NCBI RefSeq assembly: GCF_036703385.1
Contig: NZ_DATNPA010000484.1
Span: 1-28,664 of the forward strand
Direction of reading: 5' to 3'
DNA: 28,664 nucleotides
DNA from: Allocoleopsis sp036703385
GTDB taxonomy: Bacteria > Cyanobacteriota > Cyanobacteriia > Cyanobacteriales > Coleofasciculaceae
Both the position numbers and the translations under genes were made by a program. Shown in pieces: positions 6,859 to 16,106 of this stretch; the first letter of the stretch is position 1; each line of letters begins with the position of its first letter. The notes under the pieces are model-generated. The model searched no databases. It saw only the letters and a program-made list of their open reading frames with translations, and was not told the DNA's origin.

Positions 6859-7176
6859 ATGAGACTGCTGTATCACCCAGACCAAAAAGACATCTCTCTA
6901 GCCGGCGTACTTTATGCCCTAGGAGACCCAGTGCGGCTTGAAATTGTTAGGCGTCTGGCAACGAAGGGAGAACAACCCTGTGCCGCGTTTGATTTAGCGA
7001 TCGCAAAGTCTACCATGTCCCATCACTTCAAAGTCCTGCGAGAGTCCGGTGTACTTTACTGTCGCAAAGAAGGAACACAACACCTCAATTCGCTGCGGCG
7101 TGAGGATTTAGATGCGCTGTTTCCGGGTTTGTTGGATGCGGTTTTACAAGCCGCGCAACATTCTCTCTCCCATTGA
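6859..7176 (+). CDS. ArsR-family transcriptional regulator, RexT-like
   Basis: The 105-residue winged-helix protein has ALGDPVRLEIVRRLA (20-34) and the recognition helix region AKSTMSHHFKVLRESGVL (49-66), then a beta-wing (YCRKEGTQH). It has two cysteines, Cys41 (in EQPCAAF) and Cys68. The gene is divergent from thioredoxin. RexT of Anabaena PCC 7120 is an ArsR-family repressor of trxA2 that senses H2O2 through adjacent cysteines; here the corresponding site reads Pro-Cys, so a different redox chemistry, perhaps Cys41-Cys68, would be needed. No clear Shine-Dalgarno precedes ATG 6859, and a very short leader is possible. I infer that it represses itself and the redox cluster. Symbol withheld because RexT identity is not proven. 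Confidence 0.88.
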   Translation: MRLLYHPDQKDISLAGVLYALGDPVRLEIVRRLATKGEQPCAAFDLAIAKSTMSHHFKVLRESGVLYCRKEGTQHLNSLRREDLDALFPGLLDAVLQAAQHSLSH

Positions 7177-7209
7177 GGCTGGAGAGGCTATTTCTACTGA
7201 GCTGACTAC

Positions 7210-7329
7210 AGCATGTCAGGGCAAGCACATAGAGCACTCATGTAGGTTGGGTAGAGCGTAAGCGTTACCCAACAGACTTTCCTAGAGTTGGGTTTCGTTC
7301 CTCAACCCAACCTACAAAGTTGACATGCT
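7210..7329. repeat. Nested inverted-repeat element between arsR-type gene and mutS
   Basis: The outer arms AGCATGTCA (7210-7218) and TGACATGCT (7321-7329) enclose inner arms GTAGGTTGGGT (7242-7252) and ACCCAACCTAC (7305-7315). The core is the familiar cyanobacterial 'gttgggtttcgttcctcaacccaacctac' repeat. Directly beyond the right arm, GCTCCC (7327-7332) can pair with GGGGGC (7338-7343), resembling an IS200/IS605 right-end hairpin. It is noncoding and may be a MITE or a decayed IS end. Confidence 0.5.
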
Positions 7330-7457
7330 CCCATTTAGGGGGCTTTTACAGATTTGTTTGTACACGATAGCCTTGAATTTTACCGAGATTAACTAAGGAC
7401 GCTCCCCGCTAGCATACGATAGAGTCGATAAGAACCTGGTCTATCACTGACTTATCC

Positions 7458-10232
7458 ATGAGCGGATACCTTGAAGCATCTACCTCTCCCAACGAACCCA
7501 ACAGTGCTAACTCAATTCGCGCTACAGAAAGGGCGTTGAGCGTCGCGGCTGAAAATGCAGACCATAAAACGGTCGATCGCAGCAAGCTAACACCCATGAT
7601 GCAGCACTTCGTGGAGGTAAAAGAGCAGTATCCTCATGCGCTGTTGCTGTATCGGGTTGGGGACTTTTATGAAACCTTCTTTCAGGATGCCCGAAGGTTA
7701 GCAGAAGAATTGGAACTCGTCTTAACCAGTAAAGATGCTGGTAAGGGAATTGGGCGAGTTTATATGACAGGGGTTCCCCACCACGCCTTAGACCGCTACT
7801 GTAGGATGTTGGTGGAAAAAGGATTTGCGATCGCAATTTGTGACCAAGTGGAAGATGCGGCGGTTGCAGCCAAAGAAGGGCGGCAGGTGCGGCGTGAGGT
7901 AACGCAAATCCTTACCCCAGGCACCTTGCTGGATGAGGGGATGCTGGCAGCGCGACGCAATAACTTCCTCGCCGCTATTGTGATGGCTGGAAATCATTGG
8001 GGTTTAGCCTATGCCGATATCTCCACAGGCGAATTCCTCACCACGCAAGCGACGGAGTTAGAACTGCTGGTGCAGGAACTGATGCGCTTGCAACCCTCAG
8101 AAGTGCTGATTCCCACCAATGCCCCTGATTTAATTAGTATGCTGCGACCGGGGGAGAAATCCGAGCATTTGCCGGAGGGTTTGCCGAATTCATTTTGCTA
8201 TACCTTTCGTCCCCAATCGCCCTTTTCCCCAGCCGAAGCCAGACAGAGAATTATAGAACGATTTAGAGTGCGATCGCTCGAAGGGATGGGTTGCGAACAT
8301 TTGCCCTTAGGTGTCCGTGCGGCTGGGGGTTTGTTGGAATATCTAGAAGATACGCAAAAAGAGAATTATGTCGCGCTTCAATCCTTACGCACCTACACCA
8401 TTGCTGATTACTTAATTCTCGATCACCAGAGTCGCCGCAATCTGGAAATCACCGCAACCGTTCGGGATAACACGTTTCATGGCTCCCTATTGTGGGCGTT
8501 GGATAGAACCAGTACGGCTATGGGGGGCAGGGCGTTGCGCCGTTGGCTGTTGCAACCCCTGCTGGATATTAAAGGGATTCGGGCGCGGCACGATTCGATT
8601 CAGGAATTGGTGGAAAATCCCGGATTACGGGAGGACTTACGGCAACTATTGCGGGGTATCTATGATTTGGAACGGCTGACAGGGCGTGCCAGTTCGGGTA
8701 AGGCGAATGCACGAGATTTAGTCGCACTAGCTGATTCTCTTTTAAAATTACCAGAACTTGCAGAGCTTGCCGCTTATGGTTCCTCTCCCTATCTGAGAGC
8801 GTTGCAGAAAGTGCCGCCACAACTGGAACACCTAGGGCAACAACTCCGCGCCAATCTCGTAGAGTCTCCTCCTCTACATCTGATGGAAGGGAACTTAATT
8901 CGAGCGGGGATTAATCCTCAGTTGGATGAGATGCGAGCAACAGCTGAAGGGGATCAGCAGTGGATTGCCAATTTGGAAGTGACGGAGAGAGAGCGCACGG
9001 GTATTTCTACCTTGAAGGTGGGGTTTAATAAAGCGTTCGGTTACTACATTAGTATTACTCGGAGTAAGGCAGACCAGGTTCCAATTAATTATATTCGCAA
9101 GCAAACCTTAACCAATGAGGAGCGTTTTATTACTCCGGAATTGAAGGAACGGGAAAATCGAATTCTTACGGCACGGGAAGATTTGAACCGTTTGGAATAT
9201 GAGATTTTTGTGGCTCTAAGAGTACAGGTGAGTGAACTGGCTGAAGAGATACGCAATGTGTCTCGTGCAGTGGCAGCCGTTGATATTCTCTGTGGTTTGG
9301 CAGAGGTAGCGGTGTATCAGGGGTATTGCCGTCCCAATATGGTGGAAGGGCGGGAGATTCGGATTATTGATGGGCGTCATCCGGTGGTGGAGCAGTCTTT
9401 GCCGACTGGGTTTTTTGTGCCGAATTCGGCGTATTTGGGTCAGGAAGGGTTGAAAGTTGGAAAGTTGAACGTTGAAAGTTCGGAAAAAAACCTTCAATCT
9501 TCAACCCCTTCTAACCTTCAACCGAATAACCTTCAACCTTCAACCCCTTCTAACCAACCCGATTTGATTATTTTGACGGGGCCAAATGCAAGTGGGAAGA
9601 GTTGTTATTTAAGGCAGGTGGGGTTGATTCAGTTGATGGCACAAACGGGGAGTTTTGTTCCGGCATCGTCGGCGACTTTGGGAATATGCGATCGCATTTT
9701 TACTCGTGTGGGTGCGGTGGATGATTTGGCGACGGGTCAATCGACATTTATGGTGGAGATGAATGAGACGGCGAATATCCTCAACCATGCCACGGCTAAA
9801 TCCCTGGTTCTTCTCGATGAAATTGGGAGAGGAACGGCAACATTTGATGGTCTTTCGATTGCTTGGTCGGTGGCGGAATATCTAGCAACAGAGATTCAGG
9901 CGCGAACAATTTTTGCCACTCATTACCACGAACTCAATGAACTTGCCTCGCTTCTTCCGAATGTGGCTAACTATCAGGTGACAGTGAAGGAGTTAGCCGA
10001 TGAGATTGTCTTTTTACACCAAGTTCAACCCGGTGGTGCGGATAAGTCCTATGGGATTGAAGCAGGGCGTTTGGCGGGGTTGCCTGCATCGGTGATTCAA
10101 CGGGCAAAGCAGGTCATGAAGCAAATTGAAAAACACAGCAAAATAGCCGTTGGACTGCGTAAAAGTGGCTTAACTCCGGAGAAAAGCAGAACCGAGGAGC
10201 AGATTCAACAACTGGATATTTTTACTGAATGA
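7458..10232 (+). CDS. mutS: DNA mismatch repair protein MutS, with a repeat-derived insertion
   Basis: The 924-residue protein recognises mismatches and small loops in DNA and couples this to ATP hydrolysis. The mismatch-reading GDFYE motif has Phe70 and Glu72. ATPase motifs are Walker A GPNASGKS (708-715), Walker B LVLLDEIGRG with Asp787 and Glu788, and the signature FATHYHEL. The first 40 residues are a poorly conserved extension. Residues about 664-701, between the FVPNSAYLG segment and the ATPase core, consist of Ser/Asn/Pro/Gln-rich sequence encoded by dispersed repeats, including a 26-bp direct repeat at 9491-9516 and 9530-9555. The frame is kept and all catalytic motifs are present, so the protein is probably functional. 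The gene stands alone and no strong Shine-Dalgarno precedes ATG 7458. Confidence 0.96.
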   Translation: MSGYLEASTSPNEPNSANSIRATERALSVAAENADHKTVDRSKLTPMMQHFVEVKEQYPHALLLYRVGDFYETFFQDARRLAEELELVLTSKDAGKGIGRVYMTGVPHHALDRYCRMLVEKGFAIAICDQVEDAAVAAKEGRQVRREVTQILTPGTLLDEGMLAARRNNFLAAIVMAGNHWGLAYADISTGEFLTTQATELELLVQELMRLQPSEVLIPTNAPDLISMLRPGEKSEHLPEGLPNSFCYTFRPQSPFSPAEARQRIIERFRVRSLEGMGCEHLPLGVRAAGGLLEYLEDTQKENYVALQSLRTYTIADYLILDHQSRRNLEITATVRDNTFHGSLLWALDRTSTAMGGRALRRWLLQPLLDIKGIRARHDSIQELVENPGLREDLRQLLRGIYDLERLTGRASSGKANARDLVALADSLLKLPELAELAAYGSSPYLRALQKVPPQLEHLGQQLRANLVESPPLHLMEGNLIRAGINPQLDEMRATAEGDQQWIANLEVTERERTGISTLKVGFNKAFGYYISITRSKADQVPINYIRKQTLTNEERFITPELKERENRILTAREDLNRLEYEIFVALRVQVSELAEEIRNVSRAVAAVDILCGLAEVAVYQGYCRPNMVEGREIRIIDGRHPVVEQSLPTGFFVPNSAYLGQEGLKVGKLNVESSEKNLQSSTPSNLQPNNLQPSTPSNQPDLIILTGPNASGKSCYLRQVGLIQLMAQTGSFVPASSATLGICDRIFTRVGAVDDLATGQSTFMVEMNETANILNHATAKSLVLLDEIGRGTATFDGLSIAWSVAEYLATEIQARTIFATHYHELNELASLLPNVANYQVTVKELADEIVFLHQVQPGGADKSYGIEAGRLAGLPASVIQRAKQVMKQIEKHSKIAVGLRKSGLTPEKSRTEEQIQQLDIFTE
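9449..9556 (+). repeat. Dispersed repeat inserted in frame within mutS
   Basis: The segment begins with GTTGAAAGTTGGAAAGTTGA-type units and continues with their complements (CTTCAACCTTCAACC). Two 26-bp direct copies starting CCTTCAA[T/C]CTTCAACC lie at 9491-9516 and 9530-9555, with one mismatch. The left and right parts are mutually complementary and could fold into a hairpin. Length is compatible with the reading frame. Confidence 0.75.
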
Positions 10233-10292
10233 TGCCCAAAAATTTCCTGAATGGATATGTAGCAATCCGTGCAGAAGTTATAATATACTCTC

Positions 10293-10333
10293 TTCTCTTT
10301 CTCTGAGTTCTCTGCGCCTGAAGTGGTTCGTTT
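10293..10333 (-). repeat. Dispersed '-gaaccac..aggcgcagag-' repeat, copy 2
   Basis: On the minus strand this reads AACGAACCACTTCAGGCGCA followed by GAGA/CAGAGA units, matching copy 1 at 2461-2494. It lies between the converging ends of mutS and the unknown gene at 10333, where it may double as a transcript end. Confidence 0.5.
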
Positions 10334-10935
10334 CAACTAGAATGACTGAATGGATTAAACGTCTTTCCCAGAAAGTAAAATAAAGGTGGAAGCCTCATGG
10401 GTGGAAAATCCTTATTGTAAAAGATGTAATTCGTTTCAGTTCCTACTAAATAAACTTGCTCTCCTTTTTTGATAACTTCGATCGCATAGTAGACGAGGTC
10501 TTCGCCCAACTGAAATGCATCACAAAGTTGAGAAAAGTTAGGCTCTATAATTTTTTGCTCGATTAAGTTTAATATAAACCGTTCAGCCTTCTTTTTATTA
10601 TCAATTTTAGAAGACGCTGGGGAATGGATAAAAAAAAATTGTATAAAACACCCCACATAGCAATAAACTAAGTCTTCTGGAGTTAAGGCAGTCCAATCAT
10701 TAAGATAAATAAAGCTCCAGGTAGTAGGCCCGGTAAAAATAATTCCTTCAAATCCGTTTTTCAGCCTGTACTTAATCAAAAAAATTTTTACAGGCTGTTC
10801 TTCCAAAGGCCACGTAATATCTCGCTCATAAACAATCTCTTGTTTGACTGGCTTCTTACCAAATTTATGGGTTAACCATTCAGCGGTTTGATTCAAAGCC
10901 CATCGCCGATCTTGCCGATCTTTTTGTTGTTTCAC
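10333..10935 (-). CDS. Protein of unknown function, 200 residues
   Basis: The frame opens with GTG at 10935 (MKQQKDRQDRRWALNQTAEW) and is AT-richer than its neighbours. Visible features are a basic N terminus, a WPLEEQPVKIFLIKYRLKNG stretch with regular beta character, a hydrophobic aromatic segment around residues 90-104 (YCYVGCFIQFFFIH), and an amphipathic helical part (KKKAERFILNLIEQKIIEP). No signal peptide, catalytic motif or known domain is recognised. No good Shine-Dalgarno is present. It converges with mutS and lies 77 bp past the end of the hybrid kinase gene on the same strand, but nothing ties it to either. It could be a lineage-specific cytoplasmic protein. Confidence 0.6.
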   Translation of the reverse strand: MKQQKDRQDRRWALNQTAEWLTHKFGKKPVKQEIVYERDITWPLEEQPVKIFLIKYRLKNGFEGIIFTGPTTWSFIYLNDWTALTPEDLVYCYVGCFIQFFFIHSPASSKIDNKKKAERFILNLIEQKIIEPNFSQLCDAFQLGEDLVYYAIEVIKKGEQVYLVGTETNYIFYNKDFPPMRLPPLFYFLGKTFNPFSHSS

Positions 10936-11012
10936 AGCGTCTTTTCGCCGTTTTTTATTAGTCCTCTTGTTCTATTGTAGTATTTCTGTATTATAATAAC
11001 CAGTGTCGTAAA

Positions 11013-14000
11013 TTATTGCTTTAGTTTACTTCTGCTAGGTTTAGCTAGACTTGTAACAACAGCAACTAACTCTGCTGGCTCTACGGGTTTAGATAGATGA
11101 TTTTGGAAGCCTGCGGCGATCGCTTGCTGATAGTTGATTTCTCCGGCATAAGCAGTCAGTGCGATCGCCCGAATCTGCCCTCCCTGCTCTGGGGGTAGGG
11201 TTCTCACCTGTTGCATCAGCATATATCCATCCATATCCGGCATCCCGATATCGCTCAACAGTACATCCGGTACAGATTGACTTAAAGCCGTCAGTGCTGC
11301 CCCCGCTGAGCCAACGGCTCTCACCCGCGCTCCATACTGTTCCAGCAAAAAGGCAACAAACTCCCGTGTATCGGCATCATCATCAACCACCAAAATCTCG
11401 ACACCCTGCAAATCTAAGGATGGCTTAGGCTGTTCGCTGTCCCAATCGCTTCGGGGCTGGGATGGTAGAAGTGGAAGCCTGACGATAAAGGTGGCTCCCT
11501 GCCCTTCGCCAGGGCTATCGGCTTGGACGGTTCCCCCATGCAGTTCGACTAAGTGACGCACGATCGCTAATCCTAACCCCAGTCCGCCAAAATTACGGGT
11601 GGTAGTGGCATCGGCTTGGCGGAAGTAGTCAAACACATAGGGCAGGAAGTCAACTGGGATACCCTTGCCGGTATCGCTGACGGTGATTTGGGCTTGAGAA
11701 CCCATGCGCTCCAGTCGGATATCAACCCGCCCTCCTGGGGGTGTGAACTTAATTGCGTTGGAGAGGATGTTCCAAATGATTTGCTGTAAGCGGCTGGCAT
11801 CCCCCGAAACAGCGCCCACCTCTGGTTCAAGCTGGGTATACATCTGAATTGATTTAGCTTCCGCCGCCAGACGCACTGTTTCCATTGCCGCCTCAATGGC
11901 GGACGCGAGAGCGACTGGAGCCGCATTCAGGCTGAGTTTGCCTTGCAGAATCCGGGAGACATCCAGCAAATCCTCAATCAGTTCAGCCTGTAATTTGGCA
12001 TTGCGTTCGATGATTGCCAGGGCTTCAGCTGTCCTAGCGGCATCAAACTTTCTAGTCTGAAGCAATCTTGACCAGCCCAAAATGGGGTTGAGGGGCGATC
12101 GCAGTTCGTGAGATAGCACAGCAAGAAACTCATCTTTGATGCGGTTAGCGGCTTCTGCCTCAACCCGTGCAGCCTGCTCACGAGTAAGGAGTGTCGCACG
12201 TTCTACCTCGGCTCGCTTACGCTCAGTGATGTCCAGCACGATCGCAATCACATTTTGAGGTTTACCCGATGAGTCGCGAGTGGCAACAACGTGGTTACTC
12301 ACCCAAACCTCCGATCCATCTTTGCGGATGTAACGCTTGTCGATCACAAAGTCTTGCCCTTGTGTTACCAGACGTTGAAAAAGCTCGGTATGGTGGGGTC
12401 GATCCTCAGGATGGGTGATGTCTTGCTTGCGTTTGTGTAATAGTTCCGCCATTGAATAGCCGACAATGTCGCAAAATCGTTGGTTGGCTAGTAAGAATTG
12501 ACCCGTCAAATCCGTGAGCGTAATTCCTGCGGTTGCTTGATTCACGATCACGCGAAATCGCTCTTCACTGGTGCGTAGTGCCTCTTGAGCCAGCTTGTGC
12601 TCGGTCACATCTTGGAAGACTACAACTGCCGCAACAATGTGCCCCTTAATGTCCCGAATTGGAGTTGAATTCGCATTCATGAAAATGCGGCTCCCATCCC
12701 CTCGGTGTAGCTCAATTTCTTCGTTGGTTATGGTTTCACCCGTTTGCAGGGATGTCCTAAGAGGACGACCTACGGTTCGCATCAGCGGATATTCATCGGC
12801 TTTGTAAGGTTGACCGTCTAAATGAAAACCCTCAAATGATGCAACCTGGTCATACTCTCCAAGTTGGGGCGCTTGTTCGTAGTCATAGCCAACAATTTGT
12901 TTGGCTTGTTCATTGGTGAGAACCAATTTGCCCGAAGCCGCATCTGCAATCATTACGCCCGCAGGCATCTGTCGTAATACAGCCTCAAACCGAGCCCGTT
13001 CGAGCGCCAATTCCTGGAGCAGTCGTTCCCGATCAGCTTCCACTTGTTTGCGCTTGGTAATATCCACAGAAACGCCGATCATCCGCTCTAGTTGACCATC
13101 CAACCCCCGGTAGGTAGTGCCCCAACTACTCAGCCAGCGCGTCTGTCCATCAGGGCTGAGTATCCGGTAATCCATTGAGAGCGGCGTTCCCTGTGTGATC
13201 GCCTCTTCGACCGCCTGCTGCAATTGTTCGAGATCGTCTGGATGCGTCAACGCGATGAAATCATCGAGCGGTCCTTCCTGGAAACCACAGACTTCACGAG
13301 CTACTTCCGAACAAACAGCCCACTCAGTTTTGTAGTCAAGCTCCCATACAAACATTTGAGCTGCGGTTAGAGCCAGTTGCAAACGCCCTTCGCTTTGACG
13401 TAGGGCTGCCTCTGTCTGCTTGCGATCGGTGATTTCCGTAACCAGAATGGATACGCCATTTGCGGAAGGATAAACGCGGTTCTCAAAACAGCGCTGCCAG
13501 GACGAATGGTAGTACTCAAATTGAACAACCCTTTGCTCTGCTACGGCACGATGTACTTGAATATAGAATTCGCTTTCCAGTATTTCCGGAAAAACATCCC
13601 AGATACACTTACCGAGTAAGTCTTCTTTACCGATTCCTACCGCTTCCACTACCCGGTCATTAACGTAGGTATAGCGCCATTCGGGGTCTAGCACCAAAAA
13701 CTGGTCATTGATACTCGCGAGGACACGTTCTAAATTCTCTTTCGCTGACTGCGCCGCACTTCGTGCCGCTTCGCTAACCATTCGTAGCTCCTGCTCTCGC
13801 TGGGTTGCTTCCTGGCGCATCTGAGCCAGCTTTAGCGTTGCCTCGACACGAGCCAGCAGTTCACGGGCAGAAAAGGGCTTAATCAGATAATCATCCGCGC
13901 CTGCTTCCAAACCTTCAATGCGGGACTCTTCTCCAGCACGGGCAGACAGGAGGATAATCGGGATTTCGCGGGTAATCGGGTCAAGCCTTAGCTCTCGCAA

Positions 14001-16106
14001 CAACCCCAAGCCGTCTAACCCTGGCATCATCACATCCGTCAAAACCAAATCGGGAAGCCGCTGACGAACCCTCTGCTTAGCCGCAATCCCATCCACCACG
14101 GTTTCCACTTCGTACCCTTGACTGACCAACAACCGTTTCACATAGTTGCGCATATCTACGTTATCGTCAGCCAGAAGAATTTTGGCAGAGGGCGAGAGGG
14201 GGAGACGCGGTGAGGGGGAGACGCGGTGACGCGGAGAGGAACTCTCCAAATTCCCCGCGTCCCCGTGTCCCTGTGTCTCTGTGTCCTCTTCTGGTAGCCA
14301 ACGTAAGGCTTCTTCAATATAGGTTGCAGCCCCCATTGTGGTTGAGGCAAGGGTGCGAGTTTTACCAATACATTCTTTGGGAATGTGGGCGTAACCAGTG
14401 GGAATCAAAATAGTAAAGCAAGTACCCTGATCGACAACGCTACTAACCTGAATCGTGCCGCCATGCAACTTGACCAGTTCTTGCACTAAGGACAAACCGA
14501 TGCCCGATCCTTCATAAGTTCGTCCCCTTGCCCCTTCCACCCGATGGAATCGCTCAAATAAATGCGGCATCTCTTCAGCGGGAATCCCGGTGCCTGTGTC
14601 TCGTATTTCTAACTCAACGTGGTCATCTGCCCAACGGAGAGCAACGGTAATTTCTCCCTTGAAGGTGAATTTAAAGGCATTGGAAAGGAGGTTGAGAATA
14701 ATCTTTTCCCACATTTCCCGGTCTACATAAACCGGTTCAGGGAGTGGGGGACAGTCCACACCGAGCTGGATTCCGGCTCGTTCGATCGCGGAGCGAAACA
14801 CCCCCGCCAAGTCAGCCGTGAGCATTGCCAAGTCTGTCGGCTCATACACCGCTTGAACTCGCCCTGCTTCAATGCGGGAGAAATCTAACAGCGTATTCAC
14901 CAGCTTCAGCAAGCGCAGGGAGTTGCGGTGGGCGGTTTCGAGTTGAGAGCGTTCACTGGGCAAGGGGCCTGCTGGATTGGCAAGCATATCCTCCAGGGGG
15001 CCCAGCATCAGGGTGAGTGGGGTACGGAACTCATGACTGATATTGCTAAAGAAGATCGTTTTTGCCCGATCAAGTTCAGCTAGGGCTTCTGCCCGTTTGC
15101 GTTCTTCTTCGTAGGCTTGGGCGTTGGCGATGCTAGCGGCGATCTGAGCTGCAATCAAATCGATAAACCCGCTATAGTTATCGTCGAAGAGCCTGAACGG
15201 ATTCAAACCAACAACCAGAATGCCCGCTTGTCCGGTTTGCCCGGAGGGTGCGATTGGCACAATGACGGCCTGATGTGGGGGTCGCTGCCAAGCGCCCGTC
15301 GGCAGGCTACCCAATAATGCCAAATTGCTAACCAGACATGGCTTGTGTGTTGCGATCGCTTCTGCAAAAGGCCATACCGAATCTGAATCGAGGGCGATCG
15401 TTTCAGGGACGGCGGGGTGGTGGCGATCGATGCCCGATGTTCCAGCCAGATAAAGGCAGTCTTTACCTGGATCGACCAGATAAATCATCGCAAAGGGGAG
15501 GTCGTAGGGGTTGGTTTCCAGACATTTCGCACTCAGAGTGCAGGCATTATCAAATGTCCGGGCATCTGCTGTCCTGGCTGCCAGTTCCCGCAACAGCGCC
15601 AACTGACGCTCACCGATGATGCGCTGGGTGTCGTCTGTGTTGGCGCAGATAATGCCGCCTGTACCGCCCCGATCATTAGGAACCGGGCTGTAGGAAAACG
15701 TATAGTAGGTTTCTTCTGGGTAGCCGTTGCGCTCCATGATCAGCAGCAGCGCTTCGTCGTAAGTGCCCTCATTATTCAGCATGGCGAATTCTGCGCGAGG
15801 CCCGACCTGATCCCAAATCTCTCGCCACACGTAAGAGGCAGGCTGCCCAAGCACTTGCGGATGTTTGCCCCCGACAATAGCCTTGTAGGCGTCGTTGTAA
15901 AGGTTAATTAGCTCATCACCCCACCAGACAAACATGGCTTGGCGAGAGGTAAGCATAATGCGTACAGCGGTCTTTAGGCTCTGGGGCCAGTGCTGAGCCG
16001 GGCCCAGAGGGGTAACCGACCAATCGAGTGATCGCATCATAGCACCCATCTCTCCGCCCCCAGCGAAGAGTTCTTCCAGTGCAATTGCCGCCCCTTGCTG
16101 AGTCAC
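11013..16106 (-). CDS. Double hybrid sensor histidine kinase / response regulator
   Basis: The 1697-residue protein holds two complete kinase units. Order: PAS-like domain (20-160), GAF (about 175-335), HisKA with His358 in SHEFRTPL, HATPase (N box Asn476, GSGIGL 533-538), REC1 with Asp691 (642-755), four PAS domains (about 790-895, 905-1018, 1040-1168, 1180-1296), HisKA with His1333 in SHELRSPL, HATPase (Asn1450 region, GLGLGLAIV 1508-1516) and REC2 with Asp1619 (1570-1685). No membrane segment is visible, so it is probably cytoplasmic. Residues 606-640, between the first HATPase and REC1, are encoded by a repeat. The GTG start at 16106 overlaps the stop of the upstream XRE gene (GTGA) and follows AGAGGAGG about 10 bases earlier. 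Input signal and output are unknown. Confidence 0.93.
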   Translation of the reverse strand: MTQQGAAIALEELFAGGGEMGAMMRSLDWSVTPLGPAQHWPQSLKTAVRIMLTSRQAMFVWWGDELINLYNDAYKAIVGGKHPQVLGQPASYVWREIWDQVGPRAEFAMLNNEGTYDEALLLIMERNGYPEETYYTFSYSPVPNDRGGTGGIICANTDDTQRIIGERQLALLRELAARTADARTFDNACTLSAKCLETNPYDLPFAMIYLVDPGKDCLYLAGTSGIDRHHPAVPETIALDSDSVWPFAEAIATHKPCLVSNLALLGSLPTGAWQRPPHQAVIVPIAPSGQTGQAGILVVGLNPFRLFDDNYSGFIDLIAAQIAASIANAQAYEEERKRAEALAELDRAKTIFFSNISHEFRTPLTLMLGPLEDMLANPAGPLPSERSQLETAHRNSLRLLKLVNTLLDFSRIEAGRVQAVYEPTDLAMLTADLAGVFRSAIERAGIQLGVDCPPLPEPVYVDREMWEKIILNLLSNAFKFTFKGEITVALRWADDHVELEIRDTGTGIPAEEMPHLFERFHRVEGARGRTYEGSGIGLSLVQELVKLHGGTIQVSSVVDQGTCFTILIPTGYAHIPKECIGKTRTLASTTMGAATYIEEALRWLPEEDTETQGHGDAGNLESSSPRHRVSPSPRLPLSPSAKILLADDNVDMRNYVKRLLVSQGYEVETVVDGIAAKQRVRQRLPDLVLTDVMMPGLDGLGLLRELRLDPITREIPIILLSARAGEESRIEGLEAGADDYLIKPFSARELLARVEATLKLAQMRQEATQREQELRMVSEAARSAAQSAKENLERVLASINDQFLVLDPEWRYTYVNDRVVEAVGIGKEDLLGKCIWDVFPEILESEFYIQVHRAVAEQRVVQFEYYHSSWQRCFENRVYPSANGVSILVTEITDRKQTEAALRQSEGRLQLALTAAQMFVWELDYKTEWAVCSEVAREVCGFQEGPLDDFIALTHPDDLEQLQQAVEEAITQGTPLSMDYRILSPDGQTRWLSSWGTTYRGLDGQLERMIGVSVDITKRKQVEADRERLLQELALERARFEAVLRQMPAGVMIADAASGKLVLTNEQAKQIVGYDYEQAPQLGEYDQVASFEGFHLDGQPYKADEYPLMRTVGRPLRTSLQTGETITNEEIELHRGDGSRIFMNANSTPIRDIKGHIVAAVVVFQDVTEHKLAQEALRTSEERFRVIVNQATAGITLTDLTGQFLLANQRFCDIVGYSMAELLHKRKQDITHPEDRPHHTELFQRLVTQGQDFVIDKRYIRKDGSEVWVSNHVVATRDSSGKPQNVIAIVLDITERKRAEVERATLLTREQAARVEAEAANRIKDEFLAVLSHELRSPLNPILGWSRLLQTRKFDAARTAEALAIIERNAKLQAELIEDLLDVSRILQGKLSLNAAPVALASAIEAAMETVRLAAEAKSIQMYTQLEPEVGAVSGDASRLQQIIWNILSNAIKFTPPGGRVDIRLERMGSQAQITVSDTGKGIPVDFLPYVFDYFRQADATTTRNFGGLGLGLAIVRHLVELHGGTVQADSPGEGQGATFIVRLPLLPSQPRSDWDSEQPKPSLDLQGVEILVVDDDADTREFVAFLLEQYGARVRAVGSAGAALTALSQSVPDVLLSDIGMPDMDGYMLMQQVRTLPPEQGGQIRAIALTAYAGEINYQQAIAAGFQNHLSKPVEPAELVAVVTSLAKPSRSKLKQ
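14198..14290. repeat. Dispersed repeat inside the hybrid kinase gene
   Basis: GGGGGAGACGCGGTGA is tandemly duplicated (14198-14213 and 14214-14229). A GACGCGGAGAG unit follows, and then a stretch of complementary CCCCGCGTCCCCGTGTCCCTG-like units up to about 14290. It encodes the Ser/Pro/Arg-rich and Asp/Gly-rich linker at residues 606-640. The repeat type occurs widely between cyanobacterial genes. Confidence 0.65.

Noticed and set aside
15417..15911. 164-codon plus-strand frame inside the hybrid kinase gene
   Set aside because: It is antisense to the PAS/GAF region and has no recognisable motif or ribosome site.
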